Positions 1 to 8,237 of a stretch of DNA of 64,000 nt are shown one piece after another. Origin of the DNA: UBA7446 sp038143535. GTDB taxonomy: Bacteria; Bacteroidota; Bacteroidia; Flavobacteriales; Flavobacteriaceae. The number at the start of each line of letters is the position of its first letter. The first letter of the stretch is position 1. The position numbers and the translations under genes are program-made. The notes beneath the pieces are model-generated. The model did not search any database, had not been told where the DNA came from, and was given only the letters and a program-made list of their open reading frames with translations. The stretch is taken from assembly GCA_038143535.1 (NCBI GenBank), contig JAYQMD010000001.1, forward strand, positions 124,001 through 188,000, given 5' to 3'.

Positions 1-1283
1 TTTGCCAAGATCAGCCTTTGCATGGCTGTCAGGTAATCGTTTTGTGCTTGATACAGTTGTGCTTGCGCTTGTCTGAGTGTATAGCTAGAAACCATACCCT
101 CTTTGAATTTAACCTGGTTTTTTTGTTCGATACTTTTCGCTAGTGCTAAACTTTCTGAGGTAGTCTTCAGATTTTTTAAATGAAGCGTTACTTCATTTTT
201 CAATGACTTTTCTTCAAGCAAAAGTTGCTGAACAATATCTTCACTTTGTTTGATTGATTTTTCTAATTCTAGTTTGGCTTGCTGCTTTTTGGTTTTTCCT
301 TGAAAACTCGTAAACACAGGAAAGTTTATGTTTAGTCCAAGGGTAGTTCTGGGATACCACGCTTGTTCGCTACTAAAAAACGCAAACGATTCACCAAATC
401 CATCATAGCCACTATTGGCAAAAGCAGAAATTCTAGGCAGTGCCTTAAAGCGCTCGAGCTTAAGCAGCAGTTCTTTAGACCTGATATCATTTTGGGCAAT
501 TTGATAATCAATATTTTGTGTTACACTCAAGGTCCCATGCTCTTGTTTTTGTGCCCTTAGCGAAAGTCCTTCAAGAGTGCTGGTCAGTACTATGGGCTTA
601 TCTAAAGAAACGCCCATAACATAACACAGCATATTTTTAGTAATTCGGACCATGTTTTGATTGTAATATACAGCACTTTTTAATGAGGCTACACTTAAGG
701 CCAGCTGCTCAACATTTTCCTCCTCAGTAAGGCCATTTTCATAGAGTTTCGTGATATCTGCATAATTGAGTTGAGCTACGGCTAGGTTTTTTTCGAGCAC
801 GTCAAGTTGTGCTTGCGCAAGTTGTGCGTTTACATACGACTCTAAGGCAGCTGTTACAATTTGCTGCTCACTTTTGATAAAGGCTTGTTCGGATATTTGC
901 AAATACACTTTAGATGCTTGTAAGCCTACTAGATATGATCCATCAAAAATCATTTGCTCAAGGAGCAATCCAACAGTGGCACTTTGTGACAAGCCAAATG
1001 TCAAATTTGTGTACGTGCCTGGCGTTCCACCAAAAAACTGGGCCGGAACAACCGATACAGGTTGATTAGGGGAGTTTAAGTATCCAGCAGATGCAGAAAT
1101 CTGCGGAAGTCCATCTGCGATTGTTTCCAGTCTTTTTTGACGGGCAATTAATATATCTGAACTTGCGTTTTGCAAGCTTCGGTTATTTGTTTTTGCCAGT
1201 TCAATGGCAGCATACAGATCAAGTTCCTGTGCTGAGCTTAACATAGATATGAACAAGTAGAGGCAAAAAAGGGATTTAGGCAT
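1..1283 (-). CDS. TolC family outer membrane efflux protein (3' part cut by window edge)
   Basis: Outer-membrane channel subunit of an RND- or MacB-type efflux pump. About 427 codons are visible, starting with a signal peptide that ends near SSAQ. Long alpha-helical stretches follow, rich in Gln, Ala and Leu and arranged as a repeated pattern, with the phrases SLQNASSDILIARQKRLE and ALESYVNAQLAQAQLDVLEK typical of the OEP family. The C-terminus lies before position 1, so the gene is partial only because of the window. Its ATG overlaps the stop codon of the TetR gene upstream by 8 bases, so the two are almost surely co-transcribed and the regulator probably controls this pump. The partner inner-membrane subunits would lie left of the window. 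Confidence 0.85.
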   Translation of the reverse strand, partial: MPKSLFCLYLFISMLSSAQELDLYAAIELAKTNNRSLQNASSDILIARQKRLETIADGLPQISASAGYLNSPNQPVSVVPAQFFGGTPGTYTNLTFGLSQSATVGLLLEQMIFDGSYLVGLQASKVYLQISEQAFIKSEQQIVTAALESYVNAQLAQAQLDVLEKNLAVAQLNYADITKLYENGLTEEENVEQLALSVASLKSAVYYNQNMVRITKNMLCYVMGVSLDKPIVLTSTLEGLSLRAQKQEHGTLSVTQNIDYQIAQNDIRSKELLLKLERFKALPRISAFANSGYDGFGESFAFFSSEQAWYPRTTLGLNINFPVFTSFQGKTKKQQAKLELEKSIKQSEDIVQQLLLEEKSLKNEVTLHLKNLKTTSESLALAKSIEQKNQVKFKEGMVSSYTLRQAQAQLYQAQNDYLTAMQRLILA

Positions 1284-1878
1284 GTTGGTGGCTTTCAATG
1301 GTGTTAAAAATTTCATTTCCTTTGGGCGTACAAATTGCACGTAAGTGGTATTCCAAATAATCAGTCATAAGTTGGCTGTGGAGAAATGTTTCTGGAGGGA
1401 ATAAACGCTGGTCCTTGATTCCCATCATACCATTGAAGTACAAGCGTGCTATAAATGGAATGTTTAGGTTTGTTCGAAACAAGCCCAAAGCTACTCCTGA
1501 TTGAAGGCTCTTGCTTACGCAATCAATCATAAAATGCAATTGCTTCTCTTTTAATTCAGTAAAGATTTCTGGGTAAAATTTTTGTAGCTGAAATTGTGGA
1601 GATATTTTTTCATTCTTAATGTGCTGCATCATGAACACTTTTATTTCATACAATTCACAAATAGGGTTGTCAGCAGTTGCACATATAGTATTGATTTTTT
1701 GCGTTACATAGCCAAAAAAATGGAACACACAGGCTTTAACTAGCGTGTGCTTATTTGGGTAGTGGGTGTAAAGAGTTTTCTTGGATATCCCTAGATGTTT
1801 GGAAATATCATCCATGGTTACACTTTTAAAACCAAGTGAAAGAAACATTTCCGTACAAGCTGTAAGTATCTTTTTCAT
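1276..1878 (-). CDS. TetR/AcrR family transcriptional regulator
   Basis: About 200 residues. The N-terminal HTH lies at residues 5-48 (TMDDISKHLGISKKTLYTHY), the classic TetR DNA-binding signature. The rest is a helical ligand-binding domain with no recognisable ligand specificity. I chose the ATG giving MKKILTACTEMF; a longer reading from 1920 adds 14 residues that do not fit the family. It overlaps the TolC-type gene downstream by 8 bases. TetR genes in this position usually repress the efflux operon they lead; that role is inferred from context only. Confidence 0.85.
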   Translation of the reverse strand: MKKILTACTEMFLSLGFKSVTMDDISKHLGISKKTLYTHYPNKHTLVKACVFHFFGYVTQKINTICATADNPICELYEIKVFMMQHIKNEKISPQFQLQKFYPEIFTELKEKQLHFMIDCVSKSLQSGVALGLFRTNLNIPFIARLYFNGMMGIKDQRLFPPETFLHSQLMTDYLEYHLRAICTPKGNEIFNTIESHQHA

Positions 1879-1986
1879 AAAAAGCGATTGCAAACATACA
1901 CAGGAAACTTTTAATACCAAAAAAGTTTCTGAGGTTTTTTTAATCTTAAAGGTATCATTACAATTCCATAACGTATTTTTACATGC

Positions 1987-2961
1987 ATGGAATTTTTAAA
2001 GGAATACCAACAGCTTCTTGACGCGTCGATTATTTCGGCGAACAAAGACAAATCACCATACGGCCTATACGCCCCTATTGATTACTTATTGTCTTTGGGT
2101 GGCAAGCGTCTTCGTCCTGTTTTGGTGTTGATGGCTTGTGAGGCCTTTGGAAAAGCGCCCAATGCGGGACTTGCTGCGGCCAAGGCAGTGGAAATTTTCC
2201 ACAATTTTACGCTTATGCACGACGATATCATGGACAAGGCAGCCTTGCGCAGAGGCCAGCAAACCGTACATCAAAAATGGGATTTAAACACGGCTATTCT
2301 TTCGGGTGATGCCATGCTAATACAAGCTTATGTATGTTTAAATGAATATCCCCCCGAGCAATTCAAATCGCTTACCCAACTTTTGAGTAAAACTGCCTTA
2401 GAAGTGTGTGAGGGTCAACAATACGACGTCGATTTTGAGACCAGCGCAGCGGTTAGCATTGCGCAGTATTTGGAAATGATTCGCCTAAAAACAGCTGTGT
2501 TGGTGGGTTGCGCCATGGAAATGGGTGCACGTATTGGTGGTGCTGATCCAGCACATGCCAAGCAGTTGTATCGTTTTGGTGAGAAGTTGGGTATTGCCTT
2601 TCAATTGCAAGACGACTATTTAGACACCTTTGGCGATGCCGCTACTTTTGGCAAACGCATTGGCGGAGACATTGCTGAAAACAAAAAAACCATCTTGGTA
2701 CACCTTACTCATGCCCATGGAACGCCTGAACAGCAGCAAGAATTAACCCGTTGGTTTTCGGATACACCCAAAGATGACAGCACTAAAATATCGGCTGTTA
2801 CCGAGCTGTTTAAAGCGGCCAAGGCAGATAAGGCTACGTTAGCTGAGGTGGCACGTTATACCAAAAATGCCTTTGATGATTTGGAAGGAATCCCCTTAAA
2901 AACAGAGCATATGCAGCGCTTCAAGGATTTTGGGAATTGGTTAATGAAACGCACGCAATAG
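1987..2961 (+). CDS. Polyprenyl (probably geranylgeranyl) diphosphate synthase
   Basis: Trans-isoprenyl diphosphate synthase of 324 residues, the usual length. It shows both aspartate-rich motifs: DDIMD at 79-83 and DDYLD at 209-213, plus the GGKRLRP substrate-binding stretch at 38-44. It condenses IPP units on an allylic diphosphate. The small residue pattern before the first motif (FTLMHDD) suits a C15-C20 product, but chain length cannot be settled by eye. It converges on lycopene cyclase with a 21-base overlap of the coding ends, so a role in supplying GGPP for carotenoids (crtE-like) is likely. An ATG four bases upstream is out of frame. Confidence 0.9.
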   Translation: MEFLKEYQQLLDASIISANKDKSPYGLYAPIDYLLSLGGKRLRPVLVLMACEAFGKAPNAGLAAAKAVEIFHNFTLMHDDIMDKAALRRGQQTVHQKWDLNTAILSGDAMLIQAYVCLNEYPPEQFKSLTQLLSKTALEVCEGQQYDVDFETSAAVSIAQYLEMIRLKTAVLVGCAMEMGARIGGADPAHAKQLYRFGEKLGIAFQLQDDYLDTFGDAATFGKRIGGDIAENKKTILVHLTHAHGTPEQQQELTRWFSDTPKDDSTKISAVTELFKAAKADKATLAEVARYTKNAFDDLEGIPLKTEHMQRFKDFGNWLMKRTQ

Positions 2962-4104
2962 TCGGCGGAACACCTGTCCCACAAACAAGCCCAACGGAAA
3001 ACTACGCATGATCTTTACTTCTTCTTTTGGGGACGAGCGTTCTTCAAGAAATCTAAAAATTTTTGCAGGTTTATTGTGTTGAAACATACGCGAAAACAAA
3101 AAACTTCCTTTGTGGTTGTGCCGCGCCAATACGTCCAAAAAGAGTAGATCATACCACCAAAATCGATTGCGTTTTTCAAATTGCCGCATATCTGTGTTTG
3201 ATTTAAGAAAATCTACCAAGGCCGTGGCCTTTCGTTCTATAAATGCAAAGGTAAAACCCGTGCTAGGTTTGGTCCAACCGCCGGCAGAACCAATATGCAG
3301 TATGCGCTTGCTGTTGTGCTTGGCAAAAGGATAACAAGTCATGGGAATGTTTCCTGCTTCTTGTTCTTCGATGGTATAATCGCGGATGTCTTTCTCGCTT
3401 AGGTAGGTACGTAGCTCCCGCTCATAAGTGGCGGGTTTCAATTTTTCTTTTGAGAAAAGGGTGTATTCGATCAGCGCTTCCGTTTCGCTAGACGGCAATA
3501 CATACATAAAGCGAGTGCTGTCCTTTTGGTCTACCGTAAAATCCATAAAAGTTGCAGAGTCTGCATCAAAATGCGGCTTTTGGGTTTTGATAAACCAACC
3601 GACAAAATGTTGCTGTAGCACTGGATAGCGGTTTTGCTGTTGCACCACCTCCCAATCAAAAATACTGTTGAAGAAAAGTTTGGTGTTGTAGGTACTTTCG
3701 TTAGTGTTTATCCACACTCCTGATTGATGTTCTTCAAAAGAAGCAACCTCTTCATACTTCAGCGTAATGTTGTTGTGCTGTTCAATAAGTGTGCGCATGG
3801 AAGCGTAGTAGGAGCCACTACGCATCATTATATATGATAAAGGGCTTATATGCTCTTTTAAAGACAGGTTTTTGGATATAAAGGAAATGTTATCCCATTC
3901 TTTGACAATGTGTTTTGACCATTGTGTATTGGTTTTGGCTTCCCATAAACACCACGTACGGTCGTTTTCTTTATTGGGATACTGTTCCAAAATAAGCAGT
4001 TGTTTATCAGTAAAGTTACCTGATTGCATTAGTTTTTCAACAATCTGAAGCGTAGCCGCTCCAGCACCTGCAAATGTAAAATCGTAAACCTGTTTCTTAT
4101 CCAC
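2941..4104 (-). CDS. crtY: Lycopene cyclase (CrtY type)
   Basis: FAD/NAD(P)-dependent lycopene cyclase of about 387 residues. An N-terminal dinucleotide-binding fold (FAGAGAATLQ) is followed by the family signature NDRTWCLWE and the later GSAGGWTKPSTGF motif. It cyclises one or both ends of lycopene to beta-rings. No ATG fits the N-terminus. I place the start at the GTG at 4102-4104 because a TACGTTTG -7 box lies only five bases upstream; a TTG at 4161 would add 19 unlikely residues. The gene is divergent from the ZIP transporter and convergent with the polyprenyl synthase. With CruF and CrtD elsewhere in the window, a monocyclic end product is plausible. Confidence 0.88.
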   Translation of the reverse strand: MDKKQVYDFTFAGAGAATLQIVEKLMQSGNFTDKQLLILEQYPNKENDRTWCLWEAKTNTQWSKHIVKEWDNISFISKNLSLKEHISPLSYIMMRSGSYYASMRTLIEQHNNITLKYEEVASFEEHQSGVWINTNESTYNTKLFFNSIFDWEVVQQQNRYPVLQQHFVGWFIKTQKPHFDADSATFMDFTVDQKDSTRFMYVLPSSETEALIEYTLFSKEKLKPATYERELRTYLSEKDIRDYTIEEQEAGNIPMTCYPFAKHNSKRILHIGSAGGWTKPSTGFTFAFIERKATALVDFLKSNTDMRQFEKRNRFWWYDLLFLDVLARHNHKGSFLFSRMFQHNKPAKIFRFLEERSSPKEEVKIMRSFPLGLFVGQVFRRLLRAFH

Positions 4105-4109
4105 CTTGC

Positions 4110-4117
4110 CAAACGTA
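4110..4117 (-). promoter_or_regulatory. -7 promoter box of lycopene cyclase
   Basis: On the minus strand the sequence reads TACGTTTG, matching the Bacteroidota TAnnTTTG box. It lies 5 bases before the proposed GTG start, with a TTG about 20 bases further upstream. It supports the GTG start and implies a very short or absent leader. Confidence 0.5.
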
Positions 4118-4162
4118 CAAAATATGCCGATTAAGCACAACAGTAGAAACAGTTCAATCAAT

Positions 4163-4170
4163 TATATTTG
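4163..4170 (+). promoter_or_regulatory. -7 promoter box of ZIP transporter
   Basis: TATATTTG, a full match to TAnnTTTG, ends 4 bases before the ATG at 4175. It decides this start over an in-frame TTG at 4106, and suggests a leaderless or nearly leaderless transcript. Confidence 0.6.
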
Positions 4171-4174
4171 CAGC

Positions 4175-4996
4175 ATGTTTGAATCGATTCTTAATTTCTT
4201 TGAAAATACTACACCAATATTGGGGGCTCTTTATGCGACCCTTTTCACTTGGGGACTTACTGCATTAGGCGCATCATTTGTTTTTTTATTTAGGAAAATG
4301 AACCGTGCTGTTCTTGATGGCATGTTAGGCTTCACAGGAGTTGTTATGGTGGCCGCTAGTTTTTGGAGCTTATTGGCCCCTGGGATTGACATGAGTCCGG
4401 GCGAGGGCTTTATCAAGGTCATACCGGCGGCTGTTGGATTTTCCTTTGGGGCGTTATTTATTTTTGTGCTGGACAAAGTTTTGCCACACCTGCACATTAA
4501 TTTTAAGGAGTCAGAGGGAATCAAAACGCCCTGGCACCGTACCACGCTTATGGTTTTGGCCATTACGCTTCACAATATTCCAGAAGGATTGGCTGTGGGT
4601 GTTTTGTTTGGCGGTGTTGCCGCAGGACTACCCGAGGCATCTATTGCTGGTGCTGTGATTTTGGCTATTGGCATTGGCATACAAAACTTCCCAGAGGGCA
4701 TTGCTGTTTCCATGCCCATGCGTCGCTTGGGGCTTAGCAGGCGGAAAAGCTTTTTTTACGGGCAAGCCTCTGCTATTGTAGAACCTATAGCTGCTGTAAT
4801 CGGTGCTTTTGCGGTTACTTTTTTCACACCTATTTTACCCTATGCACTTTCCTTTGCAGCTGGCGCTATGATTTTTGTTGTAGTAGAGGAGGTAATTCCA
4901 GAAACCCAACTGGACAGATACACAGATATTGCGGCCTTGGGCTTTATTGGTGGTTTTGTAGTAATGATGACGCTAGACGTAGCGCTTGGCGGTTAG
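4175..4996 (+). CDS. ZIP family divalent metal transporter
   Basis: Integral inner-membrane transporter of about 273 residues with seven to eight hydrophobic segments. The ZIP signatures are clear: HNIPEGLAVG in one central helix and NFPEGIAVSM in the next, which form the metal site, plus EEVIPE near the C-terminus. Substrate is probably Zn2+ with possible Fe2+ or Mn2+ (GufA/ZupT-like). The start follows the -7 box at 4163. The stop codon overlaps the convergent small gene at 4993-5109. Proximity to feoAB hints at divalent metal uptake, but selectivity is inference. Confidence 0.9.
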   Translation: MFESILNFFENTTPILGALYATLFTWGLTALGASFVFLFRKMNRAVLDGMLGFTGVVMVAASFWSLLAPGIDMSPGEGFIKVIPAAVGFSFGALFIFVLDKVLPHLHINFKESEGIKTPWHRTTLMVLAITLHNIPEGLAVGVLFGGVAAGLPEASIAGAVILAIGIGIQNFPEGIAVSMPMRRLGLSRRKSFFYGQASAIVEPIAAVIGAFAVTFFTPILPYALSFAAGAMIFVVVEEVIPETQLDRYTDIAALGFIGGFVVMMTLDVALGG

Positions 4997-5109
4997 TGAC
5001 AACCACAGCCTTTTGTATCGCACCTAGCCTTTTTTCTTCTTGGACGAAAACGCTGAATTAGAAAATACAACGACCAAAGTAGAGCTGCGATGATGATTAC
5101 GTTTTCCAT
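4993..5109 (-). CDS. FeoB-associated Cys-rich membrane protein
   Basis: A 38-residue protein: one N-terminal membrane helix (VIIIAALLWSLYFLI), a basic stretch (RFRPRRKKAR) and a C-terminal cysteine cluster CDTKGCGCH. This is the layout of the small proteins found next to feoB in many Bacteroidota. It begins 2 bases after the feoB stop codon, so it is the last gene of the feoA-feoB operon. Its last four bases overlap the end of the ZIP gene. The cysteines may handle Fe2+ or a thiol switch at the pore; its exact role is not established. Confidence 0.85.
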   Translation of the reverse strand: MENVIIIAALLWSLYFLIQRFRPRRKKARCDTKGCGCH

Positions 5110-5111
5110 AT

Positions 5112-7202
5112 TTATAGGCTAAAGTATTGAAATGTTACCAATGCGCCCACATAGGCGATTAGTGTCATGACGACAAGCTGGACGACGGGCCAACGCCAAC
5201 TGTTGGTTTCTTTTCGCACAATTGCCAGAGTACTCATACATTGCATGGCAAAGGCATAGAACACCATAAGCGATAAGCCCGAAGCAAGATTAAAAATAGG
5301 CGTTCCATCGGAATAGGTCTCGGCAGACATGCGGTTTTTAATGGTTACTTCCGAAGAATCACCAACATTGTAAATGGTGGCAAGCGTTCCTACAAACACT
5401 TCACGCGCAGCGAATGAACTAACAATGGCAATGCCAATTTTCCAATCGTAGCCCAACGGACGAATTATGGGTTCAATACCTTTTCCCACATACCCTAAAT
5501 ACGAATGTTCGAGTTTGTAGGCACTTAATTTTTGTTCAAAATTGGCATCAGTAACTTCCGCTTGGGCGGCGACTATTTCAGTGGCGTTTTTAAAAGTAGC
5601 TCCTGGGCCATTTGAAGCCATTACCCAAAGTAAAATGGATATTGCCAAAATAATTTTTCCCGCTTCAATCACAAAGGATTTTGTCTTTTCAATTATGGTA
5701 ATGATAACATTCTTTAACATTGGAATACGATAATTTGGCATTTCTACAACGAAATGACTGGTTTGCCGTTTTGGCAAGGTGTTGTGTAACACAAATGCAG
5801 CAAGCAATGCCATCGCAAAACCGAGTAGATAAAAGAACATCAACACAAGACCTTGTAGGTTAGCGCCCAATATTCGGTCGTTTGGAATCACCAAACTGAT
5901 GAGAATGAGATAAACAGGTAATCGTGCAGAGCAGGTGGTAAAAGGAGTCACCAATATGGTAATGAGTCGCTCTTTCCAATTTTCAATATTACGTGTTGCC
6001 ATAATTGCGGGTATAGCACATGCCGTTCCCGAAATTAAGGGAACGAGACTTTTTCCGCTTAGCCCAAAACGCCGCATCACACGGTCTGTGATAAACACCA
6101 CACGACTCATATAACCGGTTTCTTCTAAAACGGCAATAAAGAAGAAAAGCAAGGCGATTTGAGGCACAAAAATGACAATGCCTCCCAGACCAGGAATAAC
6201 GCCTTCTGCAATGAGCTTAGGCGCCAACCAATTGGGCAGATTCACTTTGGCCCAGTCACTGAGTTGGGCAAAGGAGGTGTCTATAACGTCCATCGGAACA
6301 CTGCTCCAATCATATAAAGCTTGGAAAATGGTAAAGAGAACTAAAAAGAAAATCACGAAGCCCCATACTTTGTGGGTAAGTATGCGATCGAGCCTACCCC
6401 GCAAGTTGGTTGCCTTAGCGCTGTCTTTGTTATAACACGCCTTGAGCACATTGTTAATGTACTGATAGCGTTTGATGGTTTCTTTCTGCTGAAGTCGTTT
6501 TAAGAAGGAGCGGCTGCGTGTATGGGTTGCATCTTGCGCTTCTATTTTCTGTCGTTCTATTCCTGCAAAATTCACATCTTGAGTGATAACCAACCAGAGC
6601 TTATATAGGGATTGATTTGGAAATGTACGTTCCAACGAAGCAAAATAATCTTGGTCAATTGATGCTATGGAAACACAGGGTAGTGTTGAAATATTTTTGT
6701 AGGAAGTAATGTGTTGTTTTAGCGTATCAATACCCTCGTTTTTTCGAGCACTGACCAAAACTACTTTTGCTTGAAGCAGTTCTTCCATTTTTTCAGCATC
6801 AATGCTGATACCTTTGCGACTCATGCGATCCGACATATTAATGACCAAAATGGTTGGGATGTTAAGGTCCTTAATTTGAGTGAACAGCAGCATGTTTCGC
6901 TTTAAGTTCTCCACGTCGGAAATCACCACAGCAACATCTGGAAAATCTTTGTCGTTTTTATTGAGTAGCAGCTCAACCACCAAGTTTTCATCCAAAGAAG
7001 AGGCATTGAGGCTATAGGTACCAGGCAGGTCTAATATGCGTGCCTTCACGCCCCTGGGTAAGCGACAAACGCCTTGTTTTTTTTCTACTGTGATCCCGGG
7101 GTAATTTCCCGTTTTTTGATTAAGGCCCGTGAGTTGATTGAATATCGATGACTTCCCGGTATTCGGGTTTCCAATAAGCGCAACGTTTATGTTTTTACTC
7201 AC
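5112..7202 (-). CDS. feoB: Ferrous iron transport protein B
   Basis: Fe2+ transporter with an N-terminal G-protein domain and a multi-spanning membrane domain, about 696 residues. GTPase motifs are visible: P-loop GNPNTGKSS near residue 12, DLPG (G3) and NMSD (G4). The Gate motifs of the membrane domain follow, with PLISGTACAIPA and TCSARLPVY carrying conserved cysteines. The best start is a GTG at 7200-7202, one base after the feoA stop; a TTG at 7217 is possible and would overlap feoA by 14 bases. Operon order is feoA, feoB, Cys-rich protein. Fur-type control is expected but I see no clear operator. Confidence 0.95.
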   Translation of the reverse strand: MSKNINVALIGNPNTGKSSIFNQLTGLNQKTGNYPGITVEKKQGVCRLPRGVKARILDLPGTYSLNASSLDENLVVELLLNKNDKDFPDVAVVISDVENLKRNMLLFTQIKDLNIPTILVINMSDRMSRKGISIDAEKMEELLQAKVVLVSARKNEGIDTLKQHITSYKNISTLPCVSIASIDQDYFASLERTFPNQSLYKLWLVITQDVNFAGIERQKIEAQDATHTRSRSFLKRLQQKETIKRYQYINNVLKACYNKDSAKATNLRGRLDRILTHKVWGFVIFFLVLFTIFQALYDWSSVPMDVIDTSFAQLSDWAKVNLPNWLAPKLIAEGVIPGLGGIVIFVPQIALLFFFIAVLEETGYMSRVVFITDRVMRRFGLSGKSLVPLISGTACAIPAIMATRNIENWKERLITILVTPFTTCSARLPVYLILISLVIPNDRILGANLQGLVLMFFYLLGFAMALLAAFVLHNTLPKRQTSHFVVEMPNYRIPMLKNVIITIIEKTKSFVIEAGKIILAISILLWVMASNGPGATFKNATEIVAAQAEVTDANFEQKLSAYKLEHSYLGYVGKGIEPIIRPLGYDWKIGIAIVSSFAAREVFVGTLATIYNVGDSSEVTIKNRMSAETYSDGTPIFNLASGLSLMVFYAFAMQCMSTLAIVRKETNSWRWPVVQLVVMTLIAYVGALVTFQYFSL

Positions 7203-7203
7203 T

Positions 7204-7428
7204 CTATTTACGAACAATGATTTGTACTGCAGTTTCTCTTCTTATGGCCAGAAAGGATCCGGAAATGTTGAGGTATAAGGGATCGTTGCTGGGTGCTACT
7301 TGCAGTAAATTCACCCTGTTTCCAGGAAGACAACCCATTTCGATAAGTTTCATTGGAAGCTTCTCTACATCAAAAGATTCGATTGTAGCTACATCGCCAA
7401 TTTCCAAATCTGCCAGCGTCAATTCCAT
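7204..7428 (-). CDS. feoA: Ferrous iron transport protein A
   Basis: Small SH3-like cytosolic protein of 74 residues that supports FeoB. The family phrases LADLEIGDVATIESF and MGCLPGNRVNLLQ are clear. It is the first gene of the feoA-feoB operon; its stop lies one base before the likely feoB GTG. A TACATTTG -7 box lies 23 bases upstream of the ATG. Confidence 0.93.
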   Translation of the reverse strand: MELTLADLEIGDVATIESFDVEKLPMKLIEMGCLPGNRVNLLQVAPSNDPLYLNISGSFLAIRRETAVQIIVRK

Positions 7429-7451
7429 TTATTTAGACCAATTTTAAAGAG

Positions 7452-7459
7452 CAAATGTA
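7452..7459 (-). promoter_or_regulatory. -7 promoter box of feoAB operon
   Basis: Minus-strand TACATTTG, a full match to TAnnTTTG, 23 bases before the feoA ATG. This leaves room for a short leader where a regulator or ribosome could bind. Confidence 0.5.
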
Positions 7460-7491
7460 AGCTTTACCACATTAAATAGACATAACAAATG

Positions 7492-8166
7492 TCACTTTTC
7501 TTCTATTAAAATGGCAATATCACGGAGGATATCTTCCATGGCTGATGCCTGTGTACCGTCATAGTAACCCCTAATGCGCTTTTGTTTGTCTACGAGTACA
7601 AAGTTTTCGGTGTGTATCATGTCGTTCGGGCCGCCGTCGCCATCTTCTTTGACAACTAAATAAGATTTGCGCGCAAGTTGATAAATTTCTTTTTTATTTC
7701 CTGTTACTAAATTCCATCTGCTGTCGTCGACCTTGTTTTCAACGGCATAGCGTTTTAGCTGTGCCACGGAATCTATATCGGGTGTAACACTAAAAGAAAG
7801 CAATTTAACAACTGGATAACGGCTGAGTTTTTGCTGTAGCGCATACATGTTTTTGGTCATGATGGGACAGATGCTAGGACAGGTGGTAAAGAAAAAATCT
7901 GCTACATATATGGTATTGTCATAATCATTTGCAGTTATTGTTTCCCCGTTTTGATTGATCATGGAAAAGGGGGCAATGGTGTGGTACTTCTTCACATACT
8001 GTATGCTTTCGTCAACGAGTTCTGGATCCACCATGGCGGGTTGGTATACTGGCAGCACTGTTGTTGGTTTCAAAGCCGTGTAGAAGATTGCGATGATAAT
8101 TATTGATAGCCCTAAAATAACGAGACCTACAAATCGAAAGTGTTTAAAAAATCGGAGTAATTCCAT
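7492..8166 (-). CDS. SCO1/SenC family copper chaperone
   Basis: Membrane-anchored thioredoxin-fold protein of about 224 residues. One N-terminal membrane helix (VGLVILGLSIIIIAIFY) is followed by the periplasmic domain with the CPSIC copper-binding cysteines and, later, the conserved histidine in MIHTENFVLVD. It inserts Cu into the CuA site of cytochrome c oxidase or acts as a thiol reductase. I start at the ATG at 8164-8166 because the -7 box TATCTTTG ends 4 bases before it; the upstream TTG lies inside the box. It is divergent from rseP. Confidence 0.92.
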   Translation of the reverse strand: MELLRFFKHFRFVGLVILGLSIIIIAIFYTALKPTTVLPVYQPAMVDPELVDESIQYVKKYHTIAPFSMINQNGETITANDYDNTIYVADFFFTTCPSICPIMTKNMYALQQKLSRYPVVKLLSFSVTPDIDSVAQLKRYAVENKVDDSRWNLVTGNKKEIYQLARKSYLVVKEDGDGGPNDMIHTENFVLVDKQKRIRGYYDGTQASAMEDILRDIAILIEEK

Positions 8167-8170
8167 GTAA

Positions 8171-8178
8171 CAAAGATA
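8171..8178 (-). promoter_or_regulatory. -7 promoter box of SCO1 gene
   Basis: Minus-strand TATCTTTG lies 4 bases before the ATG at 8166. It rules out the TTG at 8181 as the start and again implies a leaderless or nearly leaderless transcript. Confidence 0.6.
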
Positions 8179-8212
8179 CAACTTCCACGTTTTTTAGCTC
8201 GTTCAAATCCCT

Positions 8213-8220
8213 TACATTTG
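8213..8220 (+). promoter_or_regulatory. -7 promoter box of rseP
   Basis: TACATTTG, a full match to TAnnTTTG, 17 bases upstream of the rseP ATG, inside the short divergent gap shared with the SCO1 gene. Confidence 0.5.
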
Positions 8221-8237
8221 TCTACTAAATTTTTCCC

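Noticed and set aside
4231..4563. A 110-residue minus-strand frame within the ZIP gene
   Set aside because: It is antisense to a transporter with conserved motifs and has no family or promoter.
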